64,000 bases of DNA from Gordionus sp. m RMFG-2023 (GCF_954871325.1 NC_088776.1:8129985-8193984); one strand, 5' to 3'. Positions 34,277 to 46,957 are shown, counted from the stretch's first letter. Program-made: numbers and translations. Notes: generated from the sequence alone by a model not told the origin.

Positions 34277-36460
34277 TTTAGTCTTTTCATAATTATGCCT
34301 TTAATTGGTTTTGTCTTTTAGTTTAGTAGATTCGACCTATATATCATAGAAGCATTTTATTCTCCCTGTAGAACCCCTAATAACTTAGCCCTATTTCTCT
34401 CTAAATTGTAAACAATCATTAAAAGTATTATTTCTCATATTTACTTAATTTTTTACAATTGTTAGCTAATTCATAAAAACTTTTCTCTTCCCATGTAAAC
34501 TATTGTAAAACTACGATTTGTATTGTTCGCCACCCTTCTTATTCTCCATATTTTTATACCAGATTTAAAATAAGATAGTGTGCGACTAATAATGCAGAGG
34601 CTTAATTTATGCTGGGAAATGCTACCCTCATCAGAAAATATTTTATTATTTTTGACACATTTCTAAGCCTACCAGAATGGAATCAACTGCACTTGACAAA
34701 CCTTCCTAATTTTAAAAGTTATTAAGTGTTCTTTACTTTTCTTAGATATTGTATTGCATAGTATGAATTTTACCAAGTTTTAAATTCTAATATTCACATT
34801 TCCCCTCTTACGAAGGCTTAAGCGATATCCTATATGAATACATTGACACCTTTCAGCTATCTAATGCGTGACGCGTTAACTCCTTTTCTAAGAAAGTTTA
34901 TTAGGTGGAATTACATTTACTTCGGAAAGCTGATATCAAAGGGTTTTCCTATTTCTACCTATTTGTGGAGATAGGTCATACTAAGATTAGAGATCTATAA
35001 ATTTTGGCCTGGCCTTACCCTACCTAAACGGGCTCGGCCTATTTTAAAAATTAATTTCGGACTAAACTGGATTGGGCCTAATATTTTTTTTAAATAATTC
35101 TGGTCGGACACCGGTCTTAAATTTTTAAATATGATATTATTCAATTTTGTGAAATATAAAAATATTTTAAAATTATAGAGTCCAACTCCAGACTCCCTGA
35201 TTCGACTCTTGCTAAAATAATTAATATAGTTCCATGCTATTCTTATCATTTTTTGTACCAGACCCGTTTTATCGTGCTTCCTTGGATACCAACATATATC
35301 AAGTTCAAGCTTGATTAAAATCTTATATTCCTGGTACCCTTTCGGAAAATTAAATTTTGAGCTATTTTTTCCCTTTCTTTTTAAATAATCTATTCAACGC
35401 CTGCTCTTTCCTCTTTATTTCTTGTCTTATTTCTTTTTACCACTCTATCAATATTATAATACATATAATAATTAGAAGCCTATCACCGTTTTTCTAAACA
35501 AAATATGAAAATAATGAAATATGAATTATACAAAATAGTTAATTCTTTTATAAAAGAGTAGAATAAAAAATATGAATATGTATGTTGAGGAAGGGGGGGG
35601 GGGTGTTAAACTAATCTTAAATTATAAAATCATAAAGAATGCCTTTTTAATTTTCTTGTAAGGGTTCATCATGCCGGACCATATTTTAGTATGGAATACT
35701 TACTCTGTGAATATTAGACAATATTGAGCCGTGAACTTTAAAACCAGGATAAATTTATGTAAATTTATATGTAAATTTTTTTGTAAAAATTAAAAAGAAA
35801 TTAACTAACACACGTTATAAATGTTTATGCCATAACCTCTGTTTATAAAGCATAGCTATGAATTTTGTAAACCTCGACTACATATACAAAACCTTTCGCA
35901 AAATAAATATTTATATGTATTAGAAAGAGAAGTGTGCCTTAGATTAGCGAATTTTTAATTGTTCGATATTTTATAAAAATAATGATAGGTGGGTGGGGGG
36001 GGGCGTGGATTTTTTTAGAAAAAAAAATTTCTAACTTATTAAGTTCTTTGAATTTAAAAATTTAATAAAATTAATGAAATTTCAGGTAAATTTGCAAATT
36101 TTAGTAAAATTCAAGAAATTTTAGAAAAATAAACAAAATTCACCCATTCACTATTTTTATGAATCATATTCGTAACTTAAGATTTATTGTGTAGTAATTA
36201 TTATATATGAATATGAAGATTTTATTTTATGACATATGATTCTCTTGCGCTGATTTATTTATATATTTTTTAGAGAGGAAATCGTCACTATTTCCTGAAC
36301 CTTAACTGAATTTAAACCGTCTAAATAATTATCATCCTAACTTTAAGAGAAACTGTTGGTATATCGGTTTGAGCTTTTCGATATTTTTTTAAAAGATTAT
36401 TTATCCTTCAATTTTGTTTGGTCAGTATGAGCAATCATTTAAGTATTTTATTCTCCTTAT
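34277..36460. other. AT-rich region with repeat fragments
   Basis: At 34987-35110 AGAGATCTATAAATTTTGGCC starts a GC-striped block (GGCCTGGCC, GGGCTCGGCC, GGATTGGGCC) like the CAGAGA-CTGCA hAT family. At about 35650-35720 GGAATACTTACTCTGTGAAT and TTAGACAATATTGAG resemble the inner part of 24758-25065. G11 and G9 runs lie at 35593-35603 and 35995-36003. No gene. Confidence 0.45.
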
Positions 36461-37284
36461 ATATTTAATTTGACAGAAATAATGAATCCTGGAATACTTC
36501 ACATTAATATTTATTACGAAGCGTATTTGACAAATATCCAAAATTGTATATTTAGACGCCATAATTTATTTTTATTAAAAATATATTTTACAATAAAAAG
36601 ATTATTTCTATTATCATTATTTTCTGAATTAGAACACATTGCTCTTAAAATTACTAATGAATAGTCAAAACGTAGGTAATTTTTTATCACTTTGAGACCA
36701 CCCATACGGTCATATGAGAGATATTCCAGGGAATAACCCATCGGAGAAAAGAAAATTGCCGAATATGACAAAATGGCCTGAAAAAAATATCATTTCATAA
36801 GAAAATGTCTTATTAAGTTCGATACCTTTGCATTTAAATAAAATACAAAAATAATATGGTCAGAACCGCTGTTAAAATGTTCACATTTTTTCCGAACCTA
36901 TAAATCCCTTAAAAAAATTATATTATATATTTTTAAGAATACTATATTATTCGGTTATAATAATTAATATAGATTGATTATATTTTGTGACACTTGATAC
37001 TCATGTGACTACTATATTTACTTATTAAAGAGGTAAACTAAAGAATCTAATCGAATAGTTAAACTAATTTTAACCTATAATTATTTAACCGAAAACAGAA
37101 CTGTTTTAATAAATGTTATCCAAACTTGAGGCCCTATAAAAAAAGTCGGCTTATCAGTTTGCAAATTATAATATTTTTTAAAAGATTATTATAAATCAAT
37201 TATGATTTGTCAGCTTGTGTCATCATTCTAACTATTTCTAAATTTAGCATTTTAAGGGTGCCAGCTTTTCTAGTCACCGTATAG
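36461..37284. other. AT-rich flank before the receptor array
   Basis: Frames of 64 and about 85 codons overlap on opposite strands at 36470-36771 but begin without ATG or lack any motif. I do not support a gene here. Confidence 0.35.
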
Positions 37285-37596
37285 TATTTTCAACATAAAA
37301 ATTTTCTTTCCCCTTATACCTACAATTTTTACTGAATACAATCGTGAAAATAAATATGACGTCAATATTTTTTGGAAAATAATTATTATGTAAGATTTAA
37401 TTTTTTTGGAGAAAGACACCAATATTTTTGTTATCTCAATAATTAAATTTCCCAGTTAAATAAGGATTTAATTGGCAATATTCTAAAATTTAAAGGAAAC
37501 CAAGATTCTTTTTTTCAAGGTAATAAAATAGTATTTCTCAAATTAAATCTATATTTTACCATAATTTAAATTATACAAAATAAAAAATTATAAAAT

Positions 37597-38966
37597 ATGT
37601 TGTGGAAACCTTCGGCAAACATTCCCAATTTAAATGATTTAATTAGCTATCTGAACAAATAATTGTTAATTGCGCCATGTTGAAAAATTTGACTCCTACC
37701 GATACGCGTCTTAAACTCATTTTTCAATCCGTATCTCTAATCCTACTGATTATAAGCATAATAGGTAATGGGACAGGATTATATGTTGCCATGAAAGACA
37801 AACATTTATACATTACAGTGCAATTAAGCTGAGCATTTTATGCAGTTAATATCGTAAATGGCTTCTTTATGCTTCTCTATCCTATCTTGGATATCATGGC
37901 AGAATATCATATGACTAATTTTTGGTTAAGGAGACCTTGGAATGAATATCTGTCAAGTTATCATCTTCCTTTGGCTAAAACATTTGTCAATTTTTCTTTC
38001 ATGATATACCTTTTGTTTGCTTTATCGCAGATGATTGCCACAGTGCATCCTCATTTATATAGGAAATATATTACTGTATTTAGAATGAGAATATTTTTGT
38101 GCGTAAGTTTTTTTTATATCATGCGGTGGTTCATACCTTCGGGATGGTGGTTTGATAATATTAAACTCAATTATATATGCGAGCCCGATAATTTTACAAT
38201 CTATAATAGGCAATTTGCATTTTACTCCCCCGTCGCTAAAAAGCGCTGGATTATATATGGATTTTTTCGGGAGTTTTTCACAAAATTTTTGCCCGTTTGC
38301 ACTATATTAATTTTTAACTATTATTCCCTCAAAGGTCAAAAGTCTTTATTAAATTGGAGAATGAAACACATGACTAAACAGGTTTATCTTCCTATCGCAT
38401 CAAATGCATCCAGAGGGGTAGCAAATAACGGGATAAAAAATGATAATATTATTCAAAAAGAGGAACCATCAAAGGTTTCTGAAATTATGGAATCAGTAGC
38501 CGATTCTAGTAACATTAAAGGTAATAAGATGATTACTATAAACAGTCTAATCAATACACATTTGGTTTACAATCTAAACATGAAAGCAAATATGCAGAGC
38601 AAACCTACCAACAGTTTGGATAAGAGACGCAAGGAATACAACATAGGCCTTAGCATGCTATTTATCTTGTTGGTAGAATTTATAATTTTTTTGCTACCCG
38701 TTTCGATCTATATCATGACCGTAGACTTTTACGATCATTTTCTATCAACCATCGATTTTGATATCGCTTTCGCTACCTGCACACTCCTAGAGTATATGTA
38801 CATAACTTTAACCTTCTACCTCAATGTAATTATAAATCCGAATTATAGAAAAAAAGTGTCTAAAGTTATCAAACTTTCTATATTGTATAAATATTCTCGT
38901 AAACTTATTGACAATGTGTTAAAAAACATCAAAAAATTTATCCCCAATAATAAGATTTTGCCATGA
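37597..38966 (+). pseudogene. rhodopsin-like receptor, nearly intact, one in-frame TGA
   Basis: From ATG 37677 one frame runs 429 codons with a single TGA at 37830-37832 (codon 52). The longest uninterrupted part begins at 37869. TM1 has SIIGNG, TM3 ends SQMIATVHPHLY in place of DRY, extracellular loop 2 has NYICEPDNFT, TM6 is LFILLVEFIIFLLP and TM7 ends NVIINPNYR, a good NPxxY match. The neighbouring copy has CGA where this copy has TGA (LSRAFYAVN against LS-stop-AFYAVN), so one C-to-T change explains it. The copy also lacks about 80 bp of the ancestral N-terminus that begins at ATG 37597. It may be a very young pseudogene, a segregating null allele, or a base error. It is a chemoreceptor- or peptide-receptor-like protein of unknown ligand. 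Confidence 0.75.
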
Positions 38967-40002
38967 ACTTACTCCTTATTTATACATCATATTACCATTA
39001 TATCAAAATTGTTAAAATTATTATTATAGATAATACATTTAATGTTGTATTAATATGAAATTATTGTCTAATGTGATTGTTAATGTCTATAATTAAAATA
39101 AATAGCTTATGACATAATATTAATTGATTTAAAAAAAAAATAAGATTAACAAGTATCAATGATAAATAATACAGGATGGGGGTTACAGATATTTTTTAAA
39201 AAGCTATAAGATATTGTAAATAAAAAAAATAGTTATTAAATTCATCTTTCTAAAATCAAGGGATTATGTTAAAAATTACCTTTCCCAAAACATAGCTAGT
39301 TCACATTATTTTTATGACGATTTTAAAAAAGGAAATTATCAATGAAGTGAGGCTTTAATTTAGAAAATTAAATATATAAAATTACCTATACTTTGAATCT
39401 ACTCTTTAATTAATAATTTACCATATACTATATATTTTTGCGCATATTTAAAATAATTTAATACGTTCTAATTCTACATTTTTATAAAGTATTATTAATT
39501 TATAGAATTTTTAAGAAACTGAATAAAATGGTCATCCTCAACATAAGAGAAGGAATATTTGCCAGGTCCTTATCTCATTTTATTTTTGAGTTAAGTGGGT
39601 TTCATCTAAAGGTATACGATGCTAATATATTTTTTTCCTTCATCTATTTATAAAATAAGGGTTTGAATAAAATTCTAAAAAGGCTTTCTTATGCTTTTTA
39701 TCTAATTGAACATGAAGAGGGGATGGACGTAGTTAGAGTTACAGAGTTTCTGTAAAAAAAATTCCTATTAATAAAAAATCTTAGTAGAACTGGAATTTAG
39801 AACTTCTTCTAGTTCTACATCATTATCTTATTTAAACAATTACATATTTTTCACTTTGGTAAAATGATCGTTTTAAAAAATCAATTGGAATTAAACGGAC
39901 AATATGTTAACTTTTTCTCTAACCCGGGCTACATTTAATATTTAAATAAATAAATTATGGATTTAATTTGACATTATATGATATTTAATTTTTTGGGGGA
40001 AC
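38967..40002. other. spacer between receptor units 1 and 2
   Basis: AT-rich, no frame. Part of it is presumably the 3' flank of unit 1, with AATAAA motifs at about 39096. Confidence 0.4.
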
Positions 40003-40192
40003 CACATCAATATAATTGTCGTCAAAATAATTAAATTTTCTCTTTTGAATGAAAATTTGATTGGCAATATGTTAAAACTTAAAAGAAACTAAGATTTTTT
40101 TTCAAGGTAATAATTATTTCAAATTAGACTTATATTTTACCATAATTTTAATTATATAAAATAAATAATACCAAAAAAAACAATTAAACAAT

Positions 40193-40710
40193 ATGTTGTG
40201 GATTATTCCAACAAGCATGCCCAACCTGAATGATTTAATTAGCTATCAGAACAAATTTTATAATGCGTTGAAAAAGGAGAATAGCGTAATTAATTACGGC
40301 ACCTGGAAAAATTTGACTCTACCTATGCGCGTTTTAAATTTATTGTTCAATACATTATAATCATAATAGGTAATAGGACAAGACTATATAATGCTTGCGA
40401 TGAAAGACAAACCTTCATTTAATTCTGTACAATTGAGTCGAGCATTCTATGCAGTTAACATGGTAAATTGTTTCTTTATGTTTTTATATCCTATATTGGA
40501 TACCGTGTCATCATGTGGCTACTTTTTGGTTATAGAGACCTATGAAGGAAATCTATCAAGTTATCATTTTCCTTTGGCCAAAACTTTGTCAATCTATATT
40601 TTATGATATGCCTTTTATTAACTTTATCGCAGATGGCAATCTTGCATTCACATTTATACAACCGTCATCACTGGTTTATTCCTCTTTTTACGTTAAAGTT
40701 AATAAATTTA
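40193..40710 (+). pseudogene. receptor copy 2, truncated after TM3
   Basis: It preserves the ancestral N-terminus, MLWIIPTSMPNLNDLISYQN, then the TM1 region with a stop at about 40358 and a frame change, then AMKDKPSFNSVQLSRAFYAV in TM2 and HFPLAKTL in TM3. Similarity to copy 1 ends at about 40710. No TM4-TM7 follows. It is useful because it keeps the CGA codon and the N-terminal exon sequence that copy 1 has lost. Confidence 0.8.
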
Positions 40711-41474
40711 ATGAATTATATTTTTGATATTTAAGTCACAACCTTAATGAAACATCTAAAACTTCGTATTTATAAGTTGCAAAAGTATACTCTATTTATA
40801 AAGTAGTCTATTGTGAGATAAATTGAGAGACCAACTTCTTGGGGTCGATAGATAGGATAAATTAATATTTGAAAAAAGTTATCAAATTGGTCGTTGTTTA
40901 ATAAATGGCTCAAGTATATCGTAATTAACCTGGGTTTTACTGATCTATTACTGATAAGCCAGCGGGTGATTTGATGTCAAAAATGACCGAATCTTAAATG
41001 AGTAAGTGATATCTGATATATAATACCTATCAACAACTGATGTATCTAATATTCCCTTACTATTATTAAAAATGAGGCCAAAGATTCACATTATTTACTA
41101 ATAAGGTAGATAGATTTCTTATATTTGAATCTAAACTTTAAAATCGTTTTTTTAATTAAGGTATTCAACAATAAAAACTTCCGTTCTCCTTATAAATGTA
41201 ATTTGGCCCAAGACAATCTTGAAAATAAATATGACATTCAACAGCATTTTTTTTGTAAAATTATTTATTATACGGAAATTTAATTTTTTGGAACGACACC
41301 AATATATTATTGTTATCTCAAAAAATTTTCCATTTTGAATGAGATTTTAATTTAAATATAAAATGTAAAGGAACTAAGATTTTTTTTTCAAGGGAATAAC
41401 CGATTCAAATTAAATTAATATTTTATTTTACTATAATTTAATTATATATATAATACCAAAATACAATTAAACAA

Positions 41475-42600
41475 TATATTATGGAAATTTCCAGCAAAAA
41501 TGATTTAATTATCTAGAACAAATTTCACAATGACGAAAAAAAGAAAATATTATTAATTGTGTCATGGTGGGGAAATTTTTAACTCATATTGACATGCATC
41601 TAAATTATTTTTCAATATATATCCCCTATCTTGCTTATAATAAGCAAAATAGAAAATGGGACAGGAAATATATTGCGGATACACCTTTATACTTTAAAAT
41701 GATACAATTGAATAGCATTCTATGTAACTAACAGTGTTAATTGCATCTTTTGCTCCTCTATACCTATCTTGGATATCGTGACAGTAATATTTAATCAGTA
41801 TTCACATTTTTCGAATCTTTAATCTTAGAAACCCTAGGTGGCAGAATATCAATTAGGTACTTTTGATTGAATAGACCTTGGAAAGAATCCTTTATCCAAA
41901 ACTTTTGCAAATGATTTTTTTATACCATTCACTTTATTGTAGATGATGAACACTATGCACCCACATTTATAATAGTCGCTATACTATGAGCAGAAATCTG
42001 CAAAGTGTGTTAATTTTATAAAAAATTTCGCCGATTTGGCCGGGCAATCCGTACATGAACAATTTTTTGATTTGGATGAAAATAAATTAAAATATGCCTA
42101 TTTTTTTTCTATTGTAAAAACTGTCTAACCTAAAATACTGAATTTATATATGATATTAAATAGAGATAAGGCCTTAATAGACATTGGGAAAAAATATAGT
42201 TATAGATTAATTAAAAATTTGATGGCCGAAAATTTGTACAACAGGATTTAACAGACCAATAGTAATTTTTCGTAAAATTTTAACGGGTCGGGAAATTAGG
42301 AAAAGTAATTTTGGGATTTTAACCGGCGGTCTATGGAAACGAGCTGGGCTTTGCAGATCTCTAAGTGAGAATATTGTAATGCTTAAGCATATTTCTTGCC
42401 TCATGATGTAGTTTATGTCTTCGGGATATTTATCATATTAAGCTCAACTCGATTATATAGGCGAACTCGATAATTTCCGAATCTATATTTGGTAATTCGC
42501 TATTTACCCTATCACCAAAAAGTTCTTGATTATATATGGATAGAATGCCATAACTAAATCTTAAAGTTTGTGGAAGTTTTAAATGTATAAATTAATGTGA
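41475..42600 (+). pseudogene. receptor copy 3, heavily decayed and interrupted
   Basis: Nucleotide similarity to copy 1 can be followed from the start region (AAAAATGATTTAATTA) through TM2-TM3 and, after a 373-bp insertion, to the segment around extracellular loop 2 (TTCGGGATATTTATCATATT, then TATATGGATAG). There are many stops and frame changes. It is the oldest or fastest-decaying member of the array. Confidence 0.75.
41991..42363. mobile_element. hAT-type MITE inserted in receptor copy 3
   Basis: The left end is CAGAAATCTGCAAAG and the right end, read inwards, is TAGAGATCTGCAAAGCCC. It interrupts receptor similarity exactly where copy 1 reads ATTTAGAATGAGAATATT, and about 6-8 bp around TGAG are present on both sides, as expected for a target duplication. 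The ends match the family of 20773-21009. Confidence 0.7.
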
Positions 42601-43277
42601 TAATCGTTTTTAACTAAAACATGCTCCACACCTTTTAATTTTAAGATTATTTTGCTATTGTGAAGAATGATAAAGGTTTGTATGTTTTTTATATGCTAAA
42701 AGAATTGTAGGTAGAGAACGGAGAGCATGCGAGCCTTAAAAACAAACATCAATAAAATAAAAACTACTTGAATAAAATCTCATTTTATTCCATATTAATT
42801 TTTGCAAAAATAAATTTTGGGAAAGTAGGGCTACACCCTGGGAGAGATGAGCTTCCCATGAGGAGCTTTTGAGCTGCAAAAATATTATGTATATTATTGC
42901 AACTACTTTATTGATAAAAATGAACCATAAGGGAAAATAATCATAAAAAATCAGTGAAATTTGTTGACAATTTAAACAAATATAGGATCCATGTGCTCAA
43001 AATGAGCACTTACGTGAGACAAAGACCCACAAAATTTTAGAGGCATTTATTAGATAGTGGTATAATTTAGCTTCTTGTTCTTTCTTGAATATTTATCTTG
43101 ATCAAAATCTTGTTTCATATCTTGATTTATATTTATTTTTTTACTGTTGCATAACCTACGTTTGTTTTCTTCATAAAGGCTAGCAAGAATGAATTTTTAT
43201 TAAATATATTAATAATTTCACCATTTTTATTTTTTTTCTAATATAATTACTTATTCAAAAATTATGTGTCATTAGAA
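42601..43277. other. AT-rich spacer
   Basis: No frame, repeat or gene could be supported between the receptor array and the Ser/Thr-rich gene. Confidence 0.4.
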
Positions 43278-45280
43278 ATGAAAGGTTTTCTTTTATTGAG
43301 ATTTAGTAATATAATATTATATATAATATAATCTACACTTAATAATATAGCAGAAAGAAATGACGATGTAATAACTATAGACGATTTAGAGAACGATAGC
43401 TATATATTTAATCCCGAAATTGACAATGGCAGTCCTAGTACATCTCAATGGGCATCCAGTGACATGGAAGGTTTGAAAAATAAAAGTTTATTTTGGTTAG
43501 TTAAGTTGTGCAAAAAGATTAGAACAAACATTTTCAAAATTTATTTATTTAATAGAATGCCTCCTGAATGATAATATATAATGGTATCTAATCTAAGTCA
43601 ATTGTATATCTTACCAATGTTAAAGTATTAATTCAATTAATTCGTTGCGCAAAAATGGATATATAAACTTGTTTACTTGTTCACTCAATAAATAGGAAAA
43701 ATTACCTGTATGTCCCTTATTATGGTTTAGGCAGAAGGCGTTTCTAAGAAATTGGGAGGGATATATATCCCTCAATAATAAAACACACAATAAAATGATT
43801 CATTATTGGTTGTTAAATAATGTTTTTTTAATGTAGGGGAGATCAGGACTAGTTGGCATAAATGTCTTGTTAAATTGTCGGATTTTATTTTACAACAAAT
43901 AATGATTAGAAGTTCAAATTTAGTTCTATAATAGAATTCTATAATATGGAATATTGAGGCATTAAATATTTTATATTCCTGAGCTATTTATTAAAAAAAA
44001 TTTTCATAAAATATGTATTTGGGTCAAAAGGAAAAGATTTATACATAACGATATTAAAGATTGTATTAAAATATGGGAATTTTAAAAATAATAAAATTGA
44101 CATTATTGGGAAAGTTTTAATCATCATATCATGTTTAAATATATTTTTAGAAGTGGTATTATTAAAGGGCTAAGAGAATCAGTACGATCAATTAAATTGT
44201 GTGATTTATAAATTATAATATATTTATTTAGATAATTTAGAATTAATATTTATTTGTTACTTATATTAAATTAATTATTATGATGATGCAATAGATTTAG
44301 GATTGAGTAAAAGTTATTTTTAATTTTGCACATTTTTTAAATAATTCAAATAAATTTCATATTTTATCATTTTTATATTAATTATTTATATATGTATATA
44401 TGTGATATAAAATTATGTCAATAAAATATTGAGCGCGAATAAAAATATTAGCCATTTTCTAGGAGACCTAATAAATCACTTGATTATACGAGCCCCTGGT
44501 TTGAGGCTTGTTGGAAAAAAATCTAAAATATTTTAAAAAATTTATCAAAAAATTATATATAATGTTAGGTAGGTACAATAATTTGACTTGTCTTAGTACT
44601 TAGATTATTTTTTAAATATAATAAGACAATTGAAAAAGTTGATTTCCCTGGACTTTACATTAAAGTTGGGTTTGTAAAAGTCCATTTAATGAATTTTTAT
44701 AAAACTAATTATGATAAATTGAACCACTCAATAGTATTTTTTATTGTAATCTATATGTTAGATATATGTATATATATGTTTTTGCAATAATATTAAAATA
44801 AATGTGCTTCTATGTACATGATTCTAATAAATTGCATGCAGAAGGGTTTGAAACTGTTATAAAATATTCAACCCGAACCCATTTTTTTTGCAACCTCAAC
44901 TATAAACTCGATTTTTATCTCAAGCCCAAAAATTCGCTACTCTGTTAGCTTTTTGGGAAGAACCAGCCCTGTCTTACGACATAGAAAGTCCATGAAAATA
45001 AATATAATCATTTCAAAATTTAGATATACATCCTTTCTTTGCTACCAATTTCTCAGATTTCGGCACTCGAACTTCTATATCATCCACTCCATCGGTCACA
45101 TCGCTTACATTCACCCCATCAGTCCCATCTATTGCAGCGGCTTCATCAATAATATCTACATCAATATCATCAATGACATCGAACATATCTATAGCATGGA
45201 CTTCATCTATTCAATCTTCATCAATCCCAGTGTGTATAAGATTTAATCTATTTTCTTCGGATAGCGATAGTGATACTTAA
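43278..45280 (+). CDS. small Ser/Thr-rich protein, three exons, 116 aa
   Basis: Proposed exons: 43278-43284 (ATGAAAG), 43351-43470, 45057-45280. Introns are 66 bp and 1586 bp, both GT-AG, and each join is phase 1. Exon 2 reads an acidic segment (AERNDDVITIDDLENDSYIF...SSDME). Exon 3 follows a good polypyrimidine acceptor (TTTGCTACCAATTTCTCAG) and reads a long Ser/Thr/Pro/Ile-rich stretch (FGTRTSISSTPSVTSLTFTP...) ending FSSDSDSDT and TAA. Only this frame has coding-like composition; other open frames over exon 3 are shadows. The 7-bp first exon is the weakest part, and the true start may lie further left. There is no domain I recognise. The tail DSDSD could be a casein-kinase-2-type site. It may be a low-complexity regulatory or mucin-like protein, but no signal peptide is seen. 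Confidence 0.55.
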
Positions 45281-46098
45281 ATAACAATTTTTAAATCTTT
45301 TTTTTCAAAACTACAGCCAATTAAATCAACACCTTGAAAAATTTAACGTTATATTTTAATGTTCATATTATATTTATTATGTATAAAAATGTTAAATATT
45401 TTCGTATAATTTTAATGTTTTTTATTTATTATTTTACAAGAATTAGAAATTTTTTTCCCCCTTTTTATACAATTAAATAAATCTTTGAATTTTTAATTAT
45501 TTAAGAACAGTGTTGCATACTTTGATAGAGTTAAGTCAATTAATATGCTATTAAAAAATGCAACGAATAACGGTACCACTTTAATATTATAATTAATTCT
45601 TCTACTGAAACAAATGTTATAAGGAAGTTAAATTGCTCAAATTTCAGTATAAAATTGGAAGCAATATATTTCTTAATCTTAATATTGTAATATAATTAAA
45701 TATGAAATTTAATGATAAAAAAACCAAATAATTTAAAAATTTTATATATCATTCACATGGGGTTAGAGATTCAATAATTTTTATTTAGAAACTATAAAAT
45801 ATTTAATAAAGATTTTAGAGAATATAAAATAAAATAATAAAAATTATTACTTATCAAAATTGATAATAATTTTGTTCATTATAAAATATCATGTAAGCTT
45901 TATTCAATATATTAATATAACAACATTTTAATATCATTTAGAGTGCACATTCTTTAAGAATAATAGGGATTTCAATAAGTTGTATGTTATTTTGTTTTTG
46001 AAAAGTAACGGGAATAAGTTACTTTTTGCAAATAACGAGTAATAATAAGACATATAAAAATATTGGAAATTAAATAGGGCATCAGATTGTAGAGCAAT
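45281..46098. other. AT-rich spacer
   Basis: It holds the 3' flank of the Ser/Thr-rich gene, including ATTAAA near 45322. Nothing else is supported. Confidence 0.4.
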
Positions 46099-46257
46099 AT
46101 GATGACCTATAGATCTCACGTCGAACTTTTATTTTGGAAAACACATCAGAGGATCACTGGATACAATAGATTGTTTACAGTGGAGACTTTTTATGAACTC
46201 CAAGCTCTCAGGTCCCAAAGATTAATTAACAATATGTTTGATTTTTTTATTTATTAA
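46099..46257 (+). CDS. possible short coding segment, 52 codons
   Basis: ATG-ATG at 46099 opens MMTYRSHVELLFWKTHQRIT and continues through an amphipathic stretch (VETFYELQALRSQRLINN) to TAA at 46255-46257. The composition looks more coding-like than its neighbours. A second short frame follows at 46332-46478 (MTLRINILSFHYSKFEETP...). They might be exons of one gene, since possible splice sites lie between, or pieces of an old transposon. No family recognised. Confidence 0.25.
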   Translation: MMTYRSHVELLFWKTHQRITGYNRLFTVETFYELQALRSQRLINNMFDFFIY

Positions 46258-46331
46258 TTCATAATCCACGTTAGGACCCGAAATAAAAAACAGAGAAAAA
46301 CGATTTAAACTGGATTTAACCAAAAAATCTT

Positions 46332-46478
46332 ATGACTTTAAGAATTAATATTCTTTCCTTCCATTATTCAAAATTTGAAGAGACACCACTAATCATAGAG
46401 TTAGCTGTGGGCAGAGGTCATAAGCCTAGAGAAATGGTAATTATAAGGATGAGGACCATCGATACTGTGGACTTTTAA
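46332..46478 (+). CDS. possible short coding segment, 48 codons
   Basis: ATG at 46332 to TAA at 46476-46478. It includes ETPLIIELAVGRGHKPREMV and ends TIDTVDF. It lies 75 bp after the frame at 46099-46257. Not recognised. Confidence 0.2.
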   Translation: MTLRINILSFHYSKFEETPLIIELAVGRGHKPREMVIIRMRTIDTVDF

Positions 46479-46957
46479 TAAACATTAAAAGTATATGCAT
46501 AAATGGAGAGGGGGGGGGTTGGAGAGATTACGTCTCTATTTTCCAGGAAGCAAGGTTAGGTTACTGAGGAGAGTAGAAGTAGAGAATAAAAAAATATTTT
46601 CTAGATCTGGGCCGTGGCTTAAAGATTACTTTATCTCAAAAAGACGTTGATTGAATACAAGTTGGTAAATAAATAATAATGTCGCATTCAACGATGTCAT
46701 TTGTAGGACTAATCATTTCCAAAGTTATAAGAAGCTCTAAGTTAGAATTTAAAATTGCTTAGAGTCATTCACTTATAATCTAATTTAAAATGACGAACCT
46801 ATACATGGGAAAATTGGGTGAGGAAGTTTGGATTTGTGCAGCTTAGGTTTTGTAGAATATTTGAATGTGTAAAATGTGGAGGAAGAGTAAATGAGAATTA
46901 AATTTCACAATTTATAGTAAACATCTTTTTATATAAATGCCTAAATTTATGATAATT

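Larger units (their letters stand above)
37285..42600 (+). repeat. tandem array of three receptor gene units
   Basis: Three units in direct orientation share not only the receptor frame but also about 300 bp upstream. The shared blocks include AATAAATATGACRTCAA (37351, 41230), GACACCAATATATTATTGTTATCTC-like sequence (37415, 40005, 41294), AAACYAAGATTTTTTTTCAAGG and the ATGTTGTGG start (37597, 40193, about 41475). The shared upstream parts show that whole genes, promoter included, were duplicated. Decay increases from left to right. Confidence 0.8.

Noticed and set aside
44953-45246. 97-codon plus-strand frame
   Set aside because: It is a shadow of the Ser/Thr-rich exon in another frame, which has the better composition and splice acceptor.
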